Assembly: GCF_900497805.2 (NCBI RefSeq)
Contig: NW_020954610.1
Location: 22,365,149-22,429,148, forward strand
Origin: Vombatus ursinus
Taxonomy: Eukaryota > Chordata > Mammalia > Diprotodontia > Vombatidae
Direction of reading: 5' to 3'
DNA length: 64,000 nt
The notes beneath the pieces were generated by a model. That model made no database searches, was not told the DNA's origin, and worked only from the letters and a program-made list of their open reading frames with translations. Made by a program: the position numbers and the translations under genes. Below, in pieces: positions 46,055 through 57,964 of this stretch; positions within the stretch are counted from its first letter, which is position 1, and every line of letters begins with the position of its first letter.

Positions 46055-46362
46055 GTGGAAGTCTGATTGCAAATGGAAGCATACTATTTGCTCTCCTTTT
46101 CCTTTGTTGTTTTGTTTAATTGCTTCATTCTCATGCTTCCTCCCATTAGTGATAATTGTTCTTTACATCATGACTAATGGGAAAATATGCATAACATGAA
46201 AGTATAAGTGCACCCTATATCAGATTGCACACCATCTTGGAAGAAAGAGGAAAAGAGTGGGAAAAGGAGAAAATTTAAAACTCAAAATCATATGGAAGTG
46301 AGTTTTGAAAACTAAAAATAAATAAATTATAAAAAAATAAATTAAAAAAAGAAAGTCGTCAT
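46055..46362 (+). mobile_element. L1 3' UTR end (plus)
   Basis: Contains AAGCATACTATTTGCTCTCC, ATGACTAATGGGAAAATATG, CCTATATCAGATTGCACACC, and an A-rich end with AAAACTAAAAATAAATAAAT (46,308-46,362). It is a very short, 5'-truncated copy. Confidence 0.8.
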
Positions 46363-46911
46363 TTAATTGTATATCCAGTTATTCTTCTGAAATATTATAT
46401 TCAGTTTCACTGGGTAGATGAAACTGGTTGTAATCCTAATTCTTTTGCTTTCTGGATTATCATATTTCAAGCCTTCTGATCCTTTAATGTAGAAGCACCT
46501 AAATCCTGTGTACCTAACTGTAAGTCCATGACATTCAAATTGTTTCTTTCTGGTTGCTTGTTATATTTTCTCCCTCACCTGGGAGCACTGGAATTTGGCT
46601 ATAATATTCCTGGGAGTTTTCATTTGGGATCTCTTTCAGGTGATCAGTGAATTCTTTCAATTTCTATTCTACCCTCTGATTCCAGGATATCAGGACTGTT
46701 TCCCTTTATAATTTCTTGAAAAATAATGCCTAAGCAATTTTTTTATCATGGTTTTATGGTAGTTCAATAATTGTTCTCAATATATTTCCCAGGTCAGTTG
46801 TTTTTCCAATGAGATAATTTACATTTTTCATTTTTTTTCATTCTTTTTATTTTGTTTGATTGTTTCTTGATGTAAATAGATGTAATAGTATATACATTAC
46901 TAGGAAAAAGA

Positions 46912-47135
46912 TTCTAGTGGTAGCGTTCTGGACATGAAGGTAGAATGACTTAACCTTGAATACCAGTCCTTAAACTTAGAAACTATGGGTAAATCACTTA
47001 AACTTCCTGAACCTCAGTTTCCTCAGCTGGAAAATGGGTATAATAATTTCACAGTATCTACCTCACCTTATTGTTGTCAGGCTTGAAAGAGATAATGGAT
47101 ATAAAGTCCTTGGCAAATCTTAAAGGGTTATCTAT
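46912..47135 (+). mobile_element. MIR SINE
   Basis: Matches the MIR order: tRNA-like start (TCTAGTGGTAGCGTTCTGG), central core (TAAATCACTTAAACTTCC, CTCAGTTTCCTCAGCTGG), AAAATGGGTATAATAATTTC, CTACCTCACCTTATTGTTGT, and tail TATAAAGTCCTTGGCAAA. This is an ancient L2-dependent SINE. Confidence 0.85.
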
Positions 47136-47428
47136 TCAATCTTTTGCTTCTTATTGCAATTTATATGTGCTAGTCATCATGCTATCTAAATGTAAGTGAT
47201 TACCTATCTCATGGGAATGTTGTCAGGAATGCCCATTGTAAATTATAAATACAATACAAATGCAAGTCTTTATTATATTAGTGACAGCATTCCTTGTCCC
47301 TGCAATGGTTCAAATATACAGAAACATCCAGTAACAATAAAGTTTGCCAATAAATTTTGTATCTATTAAATATTTAGAAAGTGCAAAATATCACATAATC
47401 CCACATTGTGTGTAGACTTCAGGTACAA

Positions 47429-47429
<1 letters not shown>

Positions 47430-47466
<37 letters not shown>
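47430..47466 (+). repeat. (CA)n microsatellite
   Basis: About 18 uninterrupted CA units in unique sequence. Confidence 0.95.
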
Positions 47467-47467
<1 letters not shown>

Positions 47468-47671
47468 AACATGAAATAAAAAGTTGGCATTTTCAGTTAT
47501 GTCTCTACACCCAGTCACTTAAGAGCTTGCTCTATTCCATTGGGAAAATTTTGAATATATATGTATTGTAAATGCAACCTAATTACCCCTGTAGTATATG
47601 TAGGCTTCCCTAATGAGGTACTGGTTTATTAGACAGGTTCCTTTCTGATTAAGCAGTGTATAATAAAGGCT

Positions 47672-47868
47672 AGATCATCTGCAGCTTCAAGGCCACATAT
47701 CACCTTTTTGGTCCTTCAGTGTAGCCTTTTGAGTGATTTCAACTTTTACAGAATATATGCTTTTATTAAGGGGATTTGTCCTGTGAAGTTTGAATTCAGT
47801 CAAAGGGCTGCACTTGAGGACCTAGAAGGCTACCTGTGGCCTTGAGGCTTAAGGTTCCTCACCCCCTG
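47672..47868. mobile_element. hAT-type palindromic MITE, copy 2
   Basis: Same family as 39,166-39,367: CAGCTTCAAGGCCACATATC near the left end, the central TTTTATTAAGGGGATTTGTC, and CTACCTGTGGCCTTGAGGCT followed by GGTTCCTCACCCCCTGG at the right. The left terminus is damaged. It is in opposite orientation to copy 1 judging by the central AAGGGGATT block. Confidence 0.65.
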
Positions 47869-48404
47869 GATGTAGTCATAATTTCAAAGACATAAAACAA
47901 TGCCGGCAATATTGAATAAACAAACAAACACAACATGCTACTTGTAAATACACACTTGTTCATGAACGAAAGATTTGAAATGATAGGTGACTGAGGTGGA
48001 ACAAAGAGGGTTTTGGTATTCTCAATGTTTGTGATGAAAAATGTCTCACTCTGTCAATATGTCATCAGCTATTCAGACTCATACATTTATAGGACCGTCT
48101 GAAGAAAAGCTGGTTTGCGTTAGCTTTAGAAAGTCCCAATGAGCTTGAAGGGAAGCACCTCTCATCTGAAACATACTGGGTGGTAGCAAGGTACTTTTTC
48201 AGGCTAAAAATAACATAGGAAAGAGATTAGGAAAATGTTGCTCATCATAGTGCAAAAGTCTGTTCAACTCTTCCATATGATAATTTTCTAGTATTATCAT
48301 TTAAATAGATTGTATCATTCATTATGGAAATTCTGTCATAGATGTTTTCAAAGGCTGACAGAATTTGTCAGTGTAAAACAAGCAATGGGAAGTTGATGAC
48401 ATGA
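47869..48404. other. Unique sequence, no gene
   Basis: Repeat-free stretch between a MITE and an old L1. Contains an AAAC-rich run (47,920-47,930) and no coding frame or RNA gene I recognise. Confidence 0.5.
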
Positions 48405-50980
48405 TATGGCAACAAGAAATAATAAAACAAAAGCAAAAGAATGAAAAAATAGAGGAGAATGTGAAACATCTCATCAGAAAAAAACTGATCTGGAGAATAG
48501 ATTGAGGAGAGACAATCTAAGAATAATTAGAATACCTGAAAATTGTAATAAAAAAAAGAATCTTGATGCAACATTACAAGAAATTATTTAGGGAAATTGC
48601 TCTGAAGTTCTAGAACAAGAAGGTAAAGCAGCAATAGAGAAAATGCAGCAATCACCCTCTGAAAGAAATTGCAGGAGGAAAACCTACAGAAATATCATAA
48701 CCAAGTTTCAAAGCTCACAGGATAAGGAGAAAATACAGCAAGCAACAGGGAAAAAATTAAATATTAAGGAGCAGCGATCAGTACTACACAAGTCCTAGCA
48801 GCTCTTGTGCTGAAGGACCATAGGTCTTAAAATACTATATTTCATAGAGAAAAAGAGCTAACATTATAACCAAGGGTAATTTATCCAGGAAAGTTAAGAA
48901 AAAAATGGACATTTAACAAATTGAAAAACTTTCAGCTATTTGTGGGAATAGGGAGTGGAACTTAATGGAAAATTCAACATATAATATCTAGGAGAAATAT
49001 AAAGTAAACATTAAAGACTGATTATAGGGGACTCAGTAAAGTCAAGCTATTTATTTCTTCTATGTGAAAATGATATCAGTACTCACATTACTATCATCAT
49101 TATTAGGGTAGTTTGAAAGAAAGACTTGGGCTGAGTTGTGTATGATGGAGTGATTCTAAAAAAAGTGTAAGAAGAGTTAAAAAGGTGTAATTATCTCCTA
49201 CAATGAGGCATGAAAGAAAGAATTGATACAGAAGAAACATGTGGGGGGATGGTGGGTAATATAAGAACCTTAATATAAGTGGAAATGGGTTAAAGAGGGG
49301 AAAAAATATCCATCCAGAAGACTATAAAAATCTTCTAAATTTAGAAAGAAATAAGATGGCAAGGGAATTGGATAAGGGGGGACCTAATAGAGGGGTGGGT
49401 AGATTAAGGAATAGGAGGGTAAGGAAGAAGGTAGAAGTAAATTAGACAACATATGAGGGATGGGGTGAATAGGCCAGGAAGGATAGTGAGAAAAAATAGG
49501 ATGGAAGGAAATACATAAGTACTTATAACATTAAAGGTGAATGGGATGAATCTACTCATAAATTGGAAACAGCAGAATGGATTAAAAATCTGAATTCAAC
49601 AATATGTTGCTTTCAGGAAACACAACAAAAATGAGAAATGCACAGAGTTAAAATAAAAGGCTTGAGTAGAATTTTTGTGTGAAAGAAAAAAAGCAGGGGT
49701 AGTAATCATGATGTCAGATAAAGTGAAAACTGAAACACATTTAAAAGAGAAAAATAGAGAAATTAAACTATGTGTCACCAATATGTTCAATATGGTTTTA
49801 GACCATTTAGAATAACTAGAGTCCTTGGGGCGGGGAATCTGCAACCTTAAGGCCACATGTGGCCCTCTAGGTCCTCAAGGGGGGCCCTTTGACTGAATGC
49901 AATCTTCACAAAACAAAACAAACAAACAAGCAAAAAAACAAACCTTGGACTTAGTGAAAAGGCCACACCCAAGGAGCTAGAAGGCCACATGTAGCCTGGA
50001 GGCTGCAGGTTTCCCACCCCTGAACTAGACAATATAAAATAGCTGAGAGTATACCTGCCAAAACATAGAAAAACATGAAATAAATATAAAACATGTTATA
50101 CAAATAAAATGAAATTTAAATAATCGGATAATATTTATTGTTTATGGTAGCCAAAGGCAACATAATAAAAAATGACAATTTTACCTAACTAATCTATTTA
50201 TTCAATGCCATCCCAATTAAATTACTAAGATGATTTTACTGCTAGAAAAAAAGTAGTAGCAAAATTCATTTGGAAGAATAAAAGAACAAGAAACCAAGAA
50301 AATAATGTAAAGCTGTAAAAATGTAAATGATCTTGCATGTATGTATCAGTGTGTATATGTATGTATGCATATATGTGTGTGTGTTTGTATACATTTTTTA
50401 ATTGTAGCCATCTCTAGGGTTATTAGAAGGAAAGCAGAAAATTAGAAAAAAAAATTTTCATAGATAATCTCTCAGAGAGGATATGATTGTGATGGAATAT
50501 TGCTGTGATATAAGAATTGATGAGCTAGTTGATTTAGAAAAACATGAAAAGACCTGGGCCTATCAAGGAAGATGCTATACACCTCTAGAAAAAGAAATGA
50601 AAAGTAGAAATGTGCATAGTATGGTCTTACATATATGTATATGTGTGTGTTTTTATGTTTATAGACATATATGTCATATGTCTATGTCATTTTTATGCTC
50701 AAATTTATTTTTAGCCTTTTCTAAGGTGAGGCAGGAAGAGAGGTAGAAATAAAAAGTGCACAGCAGAGAACAAAAAATAACTAGAAAGAAGCACAGAAAA
50801 TCTGGGTTGCTTTGAAAGCAATTTGTAGGATTTATTACTCAGTTTTTTGTGAAATGGAAATTTATTGTTTTTTATATTGAATCTTCTCGTATGTTCTGTT
50901 GTGTACATGGAAATGTCCTTTTTTCTTTTTTAATTTTGTATTTAAGTTCAGAATTAATTTAAAAAATTAGAAAAACATTA
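48405..50980 (+). mobile_element. Very old L1 (plus), internally deleted, with MITE
   Basis: ORF1 remnants (48,440-49,010) show ENVKHLIRKKTDLENRLRRD-type RRM sequence and LEQEGKAAIEKMQQSPSE. A purine-rich spacer follows (49,020-49,520). ORF2 N-terminus shows MNLLINWKQQNG and ICCFQETQQK (49,545-49,640). After the MITE the sequence resumes in the ORF2 C-terminal half at about 50,035 and reaches the DGILLYKN-type end near 50,510, then 3' UTR with TATATTGAATCTTCTCGTAT to about 50,980. The RT is mostly deleted. Confidence 0.65.
49822..50022. mobile_element. hAT-type palindromic MITE, copy 3
   Basis: Left end CTTGGGGCGGGGAATCTGC and right end GCAGGTTTCCCACCCCTG are inverted repeats, with GGCCACATGTGGCCCTCTAG and GAAGGCCACATGTAGCC inside. 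Flanking 8-mers AACTAGAG (49,814-49,821) and AACTAGAC (50,023-50,030) match at seven of eight bases, as a hAT duplication should. A CAAA-rich stretch replaces the usual centre. Confidence 0.75.
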
Positions 50981-51056
50981 TCTTGAAAAAGGATCTATAG
51001 ACTTCACTGGACTGACAAAAGCATTCAAGACAAAAATGATTAAGGACCTCAGTTTT

Positions 51057-51236
51057 CATGGCTATGGATATGCTTTGCATGACTACACATATATAACCCA
51101 TATCAAATTGCTTACATTCTCAATGAGGAAGTAAGAAAGGAGATAATTTGGAACTGAAAGTTTTAAAAATGAATGTTAAAAATTATTTTTATGTGTAACT
51201 AGGGAAAAATAAGGTACTCAAAAAAAAGAAAAAAAA
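51057..51236 (+). mobile_element. L1/HAL1 3' end, 180 bases, with TSD
   Basis: Carries TTTGCATGACTACACATATA, CCATATCAAATTGCTTACAT, GAGGAAGTAAGAAAGGAG and an A-rich end, the sense strand of the HAL1/L1 3' UTR. Direct repeats GGACCTCAGTTTT and GAACCTCAGTTTT at about 51,044-51,056 and 51,237-51,249 mark a severely 5'-truncated insertion. Confidence 0.7.
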
Positions 51237-51599
51237 GAACCTCAGTTTTAGGGTGTGAGTATTTTGCAAATCCAGGCCATATATATATAGACAGGTTTTG
51301 TATCTAAAAAGTATAAAAGAGGTTACAGACTATTTTTCAGTTCTTAATGAACAGGTGAACATTAAGAAAAAAAAACCCAAACATTTAACTATTTAAAGAA
51401 ACAGAAGGTATGCTATGATAACCACATTTTATATCACGTAGTGTCTCGTTTACCAAGTTTCTATCCAAAAGTTTGTATGATACCAGGAAAACCAGCCCTT
51501 TTTTCCCTTGTGAAAAATCAATTGAAAAGTCAAGTGATGAGATATAGCATTTTCCCCTATGTTATTTTCTTCCTGACAAAATAAACTGTGCTATCGTCA

Positions 51600-51745
51600 T
51601 GATAAAGTGGAGAAAAAGCTGTGTCTGGAATCAGGTACCTGAATTTAAACCCCAGAGATACCTGTGTAACCTTGGCCATAATTCTGGGGATCAAGTTTAT
51701 CATCCATAACATGAAGAGATTGATCTAATATCAGAAGATCTTAAC
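51600..51745 (+). mobile_element. MIR SINE fragment
   Basis: Shows GTGTCTGGAATCAGGTACCT, GTGTAACCTTGGCCATAATT and a pale copy of the GAAGATTGATCTAATA core; decayed MIR. Confidence 0.55.
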
Positions 51746-51765
51746 CTTCAGTCTTTGACCTTATT

Positions 51766-51907
51766 TTTTTTTAGGCAATTGGGGTTAAATGACTTGCCCA
51801 GGGTCACACAGCTAGTAAGTGTCAGGTGTTTGATCTGAGGCTGGAATTGAACTCAGGTCCTTCTGACTTCAGGGCCATGCTCTATCCACTGCACCACCTA
51901 GCTGCCC
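51766..51907 (-). mobile_element. SINE1-like SINE with TSD
   Basis: Minus-strand copy with T-rich tail at the left, ACTTGCCCAGGGTCACACAG in the middle and GGGCAGCTAGGTGGTGCAGT as its 5' start at the right. Exact 14-base direct repeats TCTTTGACCTTATT flank it (51,752-51,765 and 51,908-51,921), which suggests it is young. Confidence 0.9.
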
Positions 51908-51922
51908 TCTTTGACCTTATTC

Positions 51923-51925
<3 letters not shown>

Positions 51926-51974
<49 letters not shown>

Positions 51975-52022
51975 CACATACACACACACACGTGCACACA
52001 CACACTCACACATATATACACA
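51926..52022 (+). repeat. (CA)n microsatellite with variants
   Basis: Pure CA for about 23 units then CA with TG, GT and CT interruptions. Confidence 0.95.
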
Positions 52023-52429
52023 AACTGTATTTCAGTGTAATTGATTTCCTTTGTAATCTTAAATGATTCATTCTGTGCATTTTAAAAAAATCATTTTGGG
52101 AAGGGGTCCACATACTTCAGCAAATTACCTAGTCAGCCCATGATATAAAAATGATAAATGGCCCCTATTCTCTGAGGTCTGATATAAAAACAAATAAATA
52201 AATAAAACAAGATTAAAAAAAGTCAAAATCAAAATCATTCTAGCCTCCATATTTAACATATATCTTGTGTCTTGCATAGAAACATTATTCCATTTACAAG
52301 TAGTCATTGCCTCTTATATGCACACAAAGCTCAAAGCACTGTGCTCCTAGAACTGAATAAGAGTTATGTTTAGAAGAAAAACAAAATTACTCATTATTAG
52401 GACTCCTCAAATAGTTACATTAAAAAAGA

Positions 52430-52880
52430 ATTAGGCTTGCTAACAGGATAGAAAAGGAAATTGTCATGTTCTGGAGTGTATGTTGTGGACTAGTTCAATC
52501 ATTTTGGAGAGTAATTTGTAGTTATATCCAAAGGACTATAAAACTCTGCATACCCTTTGATCCAGCAATACCACTACTAGATCTGTACCCCAAAGAGATC
52601 AAAGAAAAGTGAAAAGGATGTATTTGTTCAAAAAACTATAGCAGCTATTTTTGTGCTGACAAAGAATTGGAAGTCAATACAATGTCCATCAATTGGGAAA
52701 ATGGCTGACTAGTTGTGGTATATGATTGTGATGGAATACTATTGTAGTATAAGAAATGATAAGTAACATGGGTTTCCAAAAAACCTGCTAACACTTACAT
52801 ACACTCATGCATTGTGAAGTGAGTAGAACCAGGAAAACATTGAATGCAGTAACAGCAATATTATAATAATGTGCAACTGT
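52430..52880 (+). mobile_element. L1 ORF2 C-terminus (plus)
   Basis: Shows the CTGCATACCCTTTGATCCAG (FDPAIPLLDLYPKEI) block, AAAGAATTGGAAGTCAAT, TGGTATATGATTGTGATGG and TATAAGAAATGATAAGTA. It breaks off at about 52,880, where minus-strand L1 endonuclease sequence begins. No 3' UTR end is visible. Confidence 0.75.
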
Positions 52881-53460
52881 GAAATACTCTCTTTTATTGA
52901 TGTAAGATTTTAGAGACATAAAATTTCCCCCAGTATTGCTTTGGCTTTTTCTGACTAATTTTGTTTTGATGTCTCATTGTTATCATTATCTTTAATAAAA
53001 TGATTGATTTTTTTTCTTTTTGACCCATTCATACTTCACAATTAGATTATTTTCCAATTAATTTTAATCTGTGGTTCTTTGGGCTTAATTAAATATAATT
53101 TTTTGCATCATATTCTGTAAAAGGTCCATTTAATAAATCTGGTTTTCTGAATTTTGTTGTGAGGTGTTTATGCCACAATGAATGGTCAATATTTTTGTGA
53201 TAGTACCATGTACAACTGAGAAAAAAAGCATATTCATTTCCATTTCTATTTGGTTTTCTCCAGAGATCTATCCTATCTAAATTTTCTAAAATTCCTTAAC
53301 GTAAAATTCATCTCTTATATTTCTTTCGTATCTAATTTATAGTGAGTTTTATAAAGTTCTTTGAGGGGAAACTTGAGAGTTCCACTATTATAATTTTACT
53401 GTCTATATCATCCTATAACACTTTAAAAATTTCCTTTAAGAATTTGTGTGGAGGGGCAGA

Positions 53461-53470
53461 GCCAAGATGG
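53461..53470 (+). promoter_or_regulatory. YY1-like motif at HAL1 5' end
   Basis: GCCAAGATGG beginning 11 bases after the target duplication, so the distance from the true element start is known here: motif at element bases 12-21, close to the human L1 YY1 position. Confidence 0.65.
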
Positions 53471-53772
53471 CAGAGTGAAAGCAGTGACTTGCTTGAGCTC
53501 TCCCCCAAATCCCTCCAAATACCTATAAAAAATGGCTCTAAACAAATCCTAAAGCAGCAGAACCCACAAAACAGCAGAGTGAAACAAATTTCCAGCCAAA
53601 GACAGCCTGGATGGTTGACCAGAAAGGTATTTCATGCCAGGCAGGGAGAGGAACACAGTTTGGCGTGGGTGGGCAGGCCACAGCTAAGCTGGGGCAGGCC
53701 TCAGAGGACTGAATCACTGGCAACTGTGGTGATTTCCAGACCTCTCAACCCGCAAAAGCCAAAGACAACTTA

Positions 53773-54587
53773 TGAATCAGTCCCAGGCCTTGGAAGAGCT
53801 CAAAAAGGATTTTGAGAAGCAAGTAAGAGAAGTAGAGAAAAAACTGGGAAGAGAAATGAGAGTGATGCAAGAAAATCATGAAAAACAAGTTAACAGTTTG
53901 CTAAAGGAGACCCAAAAAATAGTGAAGAAAATAACACCTTAAAAATAGCCTAACACAAATGGCAAAAGAGGTCCAAAAAGCCGATGAGGAGAAGAATGAC
54001 CTAAAAAGCAAAACTGGTCAAATGGAAAAGGAAGTCCAAAAGATTACTGAAGAAAATACTTCCTTAAAAATTAGAATAGAGCATTTGGAAGCTAGTGACT
54101 TTGTGAGAAATCAAGACACTGTAAAACAAATCCAAAAGGATGAAAATTAGAAAACAATGTGAAATATCTCACTGGAAAAGCAACTGACCTGGCAAATAGA
54201 TCCAGGAGAGAGAATTTAAAAATTATTGGACTATCTGAAAGCCATAATCAAAAAAAAAACCTAGACATCATCTTTCAAGAAATTATCAAGGAAAACTGCC
54301 CTGATATTTTAGAACCAGAGGGTAAAATAGAAATGGAAAGAATCCACTCATCTCCTCCTGCAAGAGATCCCCAAAGGAAAACTCCTAGGAATATTGTAGC
54401 CAAATTCCAGAGTTCCCAGGTCAAGGAGAAAATATTACAAGCAGCCAGAAAGAAACAATTCAAGTATTGTGGAAACACCATCAGGATAACACAAGATTTA
54501 GCAGCTTCTACACTAAGGGACCGCAGGACATGGAATATAATATTCCGGAGGGCAAAGGAGATAGGATTGAAACCACCTGGGAAATAA
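53773..54587 (+). pseudogene. HAL1 ORF1, truncated at both ends
   Basis: Frame pieces: 53,773-53,940 (MNQSQALEELKKDFEKQ, coiled coil), 53,959-54,150 (MAKEVQKADEEKNDLKSK through LKIRIEHLEASDFVRNQD) and 54,159-54,587 (MKYLTGKATDLANRSRRENL, IIGLSES, ILEPEGKIEMERIH, YCGNTIRITQDLAASTLRDR). The protein would end after AKEIGLKPPGK, where the family continues GLQPRITYPAKL, because an internal deletion joins the ORF to 3' UTR. The RNA-binding C-terminal domain is therefore incomplete; a stop at 53,938 and a shift near 54,150 also break it. Confidence 0.8.
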
Positions 54588-55654
54588 GAAATATAGGAAA
54601 TGGGGTACAGAAATCTATCATGCACTATGAGAAAATAGAAGGGGAAGGGGTTAAGAGAAGGGAGGAGAGATAGAAGGGAAGGCAAACTTAAGGAAGGGGT
54701 ATTCAGAAATGCATGCCATCTTTGGGTGGGGGCAGGGGGCAAGATGGGGTGAAAATTTGGAGCTCAAAATCTTGTGGAAGTAAATGGTGAAAACTAAAAA
54801 TAAATAAATTTTAAAAATGAATTTGCGTACTATACTGTTTGGTGCACATATTTTTAATGTTGATTTATTTTTTGTATTATGATTTTTCTTTCATGTTTTA
54901 CCATTTGTATTTATTTTGAGTCTTGTATTTGATTATCAATTTGACAATCAATTCATATCACTTTTTATCTAGAATGACTGCTAGTACTCCATTAATTATT
55001 CAGTTTTTCTCCTGAAAGATTTTACTCAGTTTTGCTGGGTAGGTTATGCTTGGTTGTAATCCTAGCTCCATTGCCTTCTAGAATGTCATGTTCTGCAACC
55101 TCCATTTCTAAAACATGGTTGCTGCTAAATTTTATGTGATTCTGATTGTGGCTGTATGGTATTTGAATAGTTCTTTTTTGACTGCTTAAAGTATTTTCTT
55201 TTTCACCTGGGATTTCTGGAATTTGTCTATACTCTTCTGGGGAAATTTTCATTTTGATATCTCTTTCAGGAGATGATCACTTGCTTCTCTCATTTTTTTT
55301 ACCCTTCACTTCTGGAAATTGGGCAATTTTTCCTGATACTTTCTTGATGTCTGAGCTCTTTCCTTGATCATGGATTTCAGATATTCCAGTAAGTTTTAAA
55401 TTATATTTCCCTGATCTATATGAAAGGGTAGTTATTTTTCTGATGGTTTATCTCCCATTTTTTTCAATTTTTTTTTTGTTCTTTTTTGATGTCTCATGGA
55501 GTGATAGGCTTTCATTTTCCCAATTCTAATTGTTAAGAAATTTTCTTCATTAAGACTTGGTGCCTTTTTTTTCCCAATGTGGCCAATTTTGCTGCTTAAG
55601 GAGTTATTTCCCTCTTTTGCCATATAGCCAATACTGTTTTAAGGTGTTATTTTT

Positions 55655-57964
55655 TTAAATAATAATTTTATTTACTTTTAGTTTTCAACATTCACTTCCA
55701 TAAGATTTTGAGTTCCAAATATTCTCCCCATCTCTCCCCTCCTGCAACCCAAAACAGCATGTAAATTGATGTAGGCTCAAAATATGTTTTCACATTAAAC
55801 CTATTTTCACATTAATTATGGTGTAAAGAAGAATTATATCCAATGGAAGAAAACCACAAGAAAAAAGAAAGAGAAAGAGAGCAAAATAATATGCTTCGAT
55901 CTGCATTCAGACTCCATAGTTCTTTTTCTTCAGGTGGGCAACATTTTCCACCATGAGTCTTTTGGAGTTGTCTTACATCATTGCATTGCTAAGAAGAGAT
56001 GTATCTCAAAGTTAGTCATCACACAATGTGGCTGTTACTGTGTATAATGTTTGCCTGGTTCTGCTCACTTCACTAAGCATCAGTCCATACAAGTCTTTCC
56101 AAGTTTATCTGAAGTCTGTCTGCTCATCATTTCTTATACCACAATAATATTCCTTACATTCATATACCACAACTTGTTCAGCTATTACCCAACTGATGCA
56201 TCCCCTCAATTTCCAAATCTTGTCCATCACCAAAAGAGCTGTTATAAATAGTTTTGTACAAGCGGGTCCTTTTTCTATTTGTATGATCTCTTTGAGATAC
56301 AGACCTAAAAGTGATATTGCTGGGTCAAAGGATATGCAGAGTTTCATAGGCTTTTGTGTATAATTCCAAATTGCTCTTCTCAATAGTTAGATCAGTTCAC
56401 AACTCCACCAACAATGCATTAGTGTTCCAATTTCCCATATCTTCTCCAGCATTAAGCATGTTTCTGTTTTGTCATGTTAGTCAATCTGATAGGTGTGATG
56501 TGGTACCTCAGAGTTGTTTTGATTTGCATTTCTCTAATCAATAGCAATTGAGAGCATTTTTTCATATGACTATAGATAACTTTAGTTTCTTCATTTGAGA
56601 CCTGCCTGTTCATATTCTTTGACCAATTATCAATTGGAAATGACTTAAGTTCTTATAAATTTGACTTAGTTCTCTATATAGTTTGGAAATGAAGCCTTTA
56701 TCAAAGACACTGGTTGTAAAAATACTTTTCCTATTTTCTGCTTCCCTCCTAATCTTGATTGCATTGTCTTTCTTTGTGCAAAAACTTTTCAATTTAATGT
56801 AATCGAAATTATGCATTCTGCATTTCATAATGTTCTCTATATAATGTTTGGTCATAAATTTTTCAGTTCTCTGTAAATCTGACAGATAAATTATTCCTTG
56901 CTCTCCCAGTCTGCTTATAGTATCAGCCTTTATATCTAAATTGTATACTTATTTTGACTTTATTTTCATATGCAGTGTAAGATGTCAGTCTATCACTAGT
57001 TTCTGCCATACTCTTTTCCAGTTTTCCCAGAAGCTTTTATGAAATAGTTTTTTTTATGAAATCCCCAGGAGCTGTGTTTATCAAACAATAGATTACTGTA
57101 GTAATTGACTACTGTGTCTTATGTACCTGACCTATTCTACTGATTCACCACTCTATTTCTTAGTCACTGCCAAGTAGTTTTGATGATTGTTACTTTATAA
57201 TACAATTTAAGATCTGGTATGGTTAGGTCACCCTCTCTTGAATTTCTTTTCTTTAGTTTCCTTGACATTCTGGACCTTTTGTCCTTCCAGAGGAATTTTG
57301 TTATTATTTTTTCTAGCTCTATAAAATAATTTTTGGTGATTTGATTGGTAAAGCACTGAATAAGTAAATTAATATAGGGAGGATTGTCATTTTTATTATA
57401 TTAGCTCGGCCTACCCATGAGCAAGTGATGTTTTTCCAATTATTTAGATCTGACTTTAGTTGTGTGAAAAGTGTTTTCTAATTGTGTTCATGTATTTCCT
57501 AGGTTTGTTTTGTCAGGTAGACTCCCAAATATTTTATAATGTCTACAGTAACTTTAAATGGAATTTCTCTTTCTACCTCTGGCTGTTGGGCTTTATGTGC
57601 GTTTATTTTATATTCTGCAACTTTGCCAAAGTTGTTTATTATTTCAAGTAGTTTTTTTTTTTTACTTGATTAGCTAGGATTCTCTAAGTATATCATCACA
57701 TCATCTGCAAAGAGTGATAGCTTTGTTTTTTCTTTGCCTATTCTAATTCCTTCAATTTCTTTTTTTTTCTACTCTCATTGATAAGGCTAGCATTTCTAGT
57801 AGCGTGCTGAATGACAGTGGTGATAATGGACATTCTTATTTCACACCTGGTCTCATTGGAAATGCTTCTAGCTTATGTCCATTACATATAATGCTTGCTT
57901 ATGGTTTTAGGGAGATGCTACTTATCATTTTAAGGAAGACTCCATTTATTCCTATGCTCCCTAT
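55655..57964 (-). mobile_element. 5'-truncated L1 (minus) nested with TSD
   Basis: Direct repeats AAGGTGTTATTTT (55,641-55,653) and AAGATGTTATTTT (57,965-57,977), one mismatch, bracket an L1 with 3' UTR (55,655-56,110), ORF2 C-terminus (56,105-57,330) and part of the RT (57,330-57,964). Frames show FDPAISLLGLYLKEIIQ, CTKLFITALLVMDKIWKLRG (56,105-56,383) and MTKHYIENIMKCRMHNFDYI (56,610-56,855). The F-A-D-D catalytic motif is readable at 57,700-57,711. It is truncated upstream of that, so no endonuclease. Confidence 0.85.

Larger units (their letters stand above)
45065..46880 (-). mobile_element. Old L1 (minus) with inserts
   Basis: ORF2 N-terminus (CTGTAAACAACATATTTCAGG-type block, ~45,200) and C/T-rich spacer run to about 45,755. 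ORF1 C-terminal domain and RRM resume at 46,363 and fade at 46,880. Between them lie an unassigned block and a plus-strand L1 3' end. Divergence is high and no frame is usable. Confidence 0.7.
53450..54818 (+). mobile_element. HAL1 (plus), doubly internally deleted, with TSD
   Basis: 1.37 kb, flanked by GAATTTGTGT (53,440-53,449) and GAATTTGCGT (54,819-54,828). It has a 5' end with YY1-like motif, part of the 5' UTR (to ~53,772), ORF1, and the distal HAL1 3' UTR ending AAAAACTAAAAATAAATAAA. Two segments are missing relative to the copy at 29.1-32.0 kb: the rest of the 5' UTR plus the first ~45 ORF1 codons, and the ORF1 C-terminal end plus proximal 3' UTR. Both true termini are retained, as expected of an internally deleted transcript that still retrotransposed. 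Confidence 0.85.

Noticed and set aside
53342-53815. 157-residue plus-strand frame before HAL1 ORF1
   Set aside because: Runs through the host L1 and the HAL1 5' UTR across an insertion junction; no start context or similarity, so not a real ORF0.
54275-54742. 155-residue minus-strand frame
   Set aside because: Antisense shadow of HAL1 ORF1 and its purine-rich 3' UTR.
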